Assembly: GCF_035712445.1 (NCBI RefSeq)
Contig: NZ_DASTAT010000100.1
Location: 1-64,000, forward strand
Length of the DNA: 64,000 bases
Origin: Oligoflexus sp.
GTDB lineage: Bacteria; Bdellovibrionota_B; Oligoflexia; Oligoflexales; Oligoflexaceae
Reading direction: 5' to 3'
This document shows, piece by piece, positions 63,822-64,000 of this stretch. Numbering within the stretch: position 1 is the first letter of the stretch; each line of letters starts with the position of its first letter. The notes below the pieces were generated by a model, which was given only the letters and a program-made list of their open reading frames with translations, searched no databases and had not been told where the DNA came from. A program made the translations under genes and the position numbers.

Positions 63822-63865
63822 GGGCCCTGTCCGCGACCAAGCGTGTTTGGTTTTTGACAGGACCC
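63822..63865 (-). repeat. Inverted repeat just after the last partial gene
   Basis: GGGTCCTGTC and GACAGGGCCC pair on the minus-strand RNA, with one G-U pair, around a 24-nt loop. It begins 8 nt after the stop of the partial gene. No U-tract follows. Confidence 0.4.
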
Positions 63866-63873
63866 AGAGCGCA

Positions 63874-64000
63874 TCAGCCGTTGAGCATCCAGGTCGCGCA
63901 GGCGGCGGGCCCAGGGTTTCCCGGGCCCGAATCCTGAAGATTCTGAGCCAGCGAATCGAGTTCCTTGGTGATCCTCGCATCGCTCACCCTGGTCTTCACA
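63874..64000 (-). CDS. C-terminal end of an unidentified protein
   Basis: The frame is open from the window edge to a TGA and gives about 41 residues, including RITKELDSLAQNLQDSGPGN and ending CATWMLNG. The gene continues beyond the window. The helical, Asp/Gln-rich part looks coding, but the family cannot be named. Confidence 0.45.
   Translation of the reverse strand, partial: VKTRVSDARITKELDSLAQNLQDSGPGNPGPAACATWMLNG

Larger units (their letters stand above)
63500..63873. other. AT-rich intergenic region
   Basis: This 374-nt gap is lower in GC than its flanks. It holds no supported gene. It contains two hairpins (63622-63671 and 63822-63865) and must hold the promoter of the VWA gene, for which no clear hexamers were found. 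Confidence 0.5.

Overview
The window looks like chromosomal DNA of a Gram-negative bacterium with moderately high GC. It carries a type IV pilus alignment/secretin operon, many lipoprotein signal peptides, an RND metal pump with an outer-membrane factor, and a full menaquinone branch. The mix (pilMNOPQ, several large 7TM/TPR signalling proteins, many unassigned lipoproteins, trp and men operons with overlapping genes) fits a deltaproteobacterium-like or Bdellovibrionota/Oligoflexia organism. That placement is inferred from gene content and no marker phylogeny was done. I saw no tRNA, rRNA, CRISPR array, transposase, integrase or phage gene.

Layout. 1-396: start of a cystathionine beta-synthase gene (minus strand, cut by the window edge). 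728-8826: pilM-N-O-P-Q, then a Cys-rich lipoprotein and a TPR protein. 8843-12063: small secreted Cys/Met protein, aroQ, orphan ParA, pgeF, a secreted beta-rich protein. 12227-19811: uup, then a heavy-metal RND cluster (CzcI-like, CzcC-like, a very short adaptor, CzcA-like), then thpR. 19935-21356: pfkA-menI. 21357-26226: two tandem paralogous 7TM sensor proteins. 26331-28522: acyltransferase and a lipoprotein. 28595-30135: GbsR-like regulator and polyprenyl diphosphate synthase, divergent from menG-F-D-A-C-E plus a flavoprotein (30360-38707). 38696-41377: TPR-PAS-HPt-CheA-like kinase. 41724-48204: complete trpEGDCFBA. 48211-54185: minus-strand accessory genes, including a pilin-like protein with a C-terminal Hint domain, a CxxCH lipoprotein and a FecR-like/beta-barrel protein. 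54328-58388: htrA, ribD, aroC. 58557-61986: phoB, phoR, pstS. 62059-64000: small lipoprotein, VWA lipoprotein, and the 3' end of a further minus-strand gene.

How it fits together. aroQ and aroC feed chorismate; the trp operon makes tryptophan from it; menF/D/C/E/I, menA, the polyprenyl synthase and menG take it to menaquinone (menB and menH are not in the window). phoB/phoR/pstS form a phosphate-sensing group in which the regulator and kinase are divergent instead of co-directional.

The least explained items are: the tandem DISM-like sensors, whose shared C-terminal module keeps ATP-site motifs in one copy and has lost them in the other; the pilin-like/Hint protein; the RND cluster whose only adaptor candidate lacks room for a hairpin and lipoyl domain; and a hairpin that places the ribosome binding site of the acyltransferase gene in its loop.
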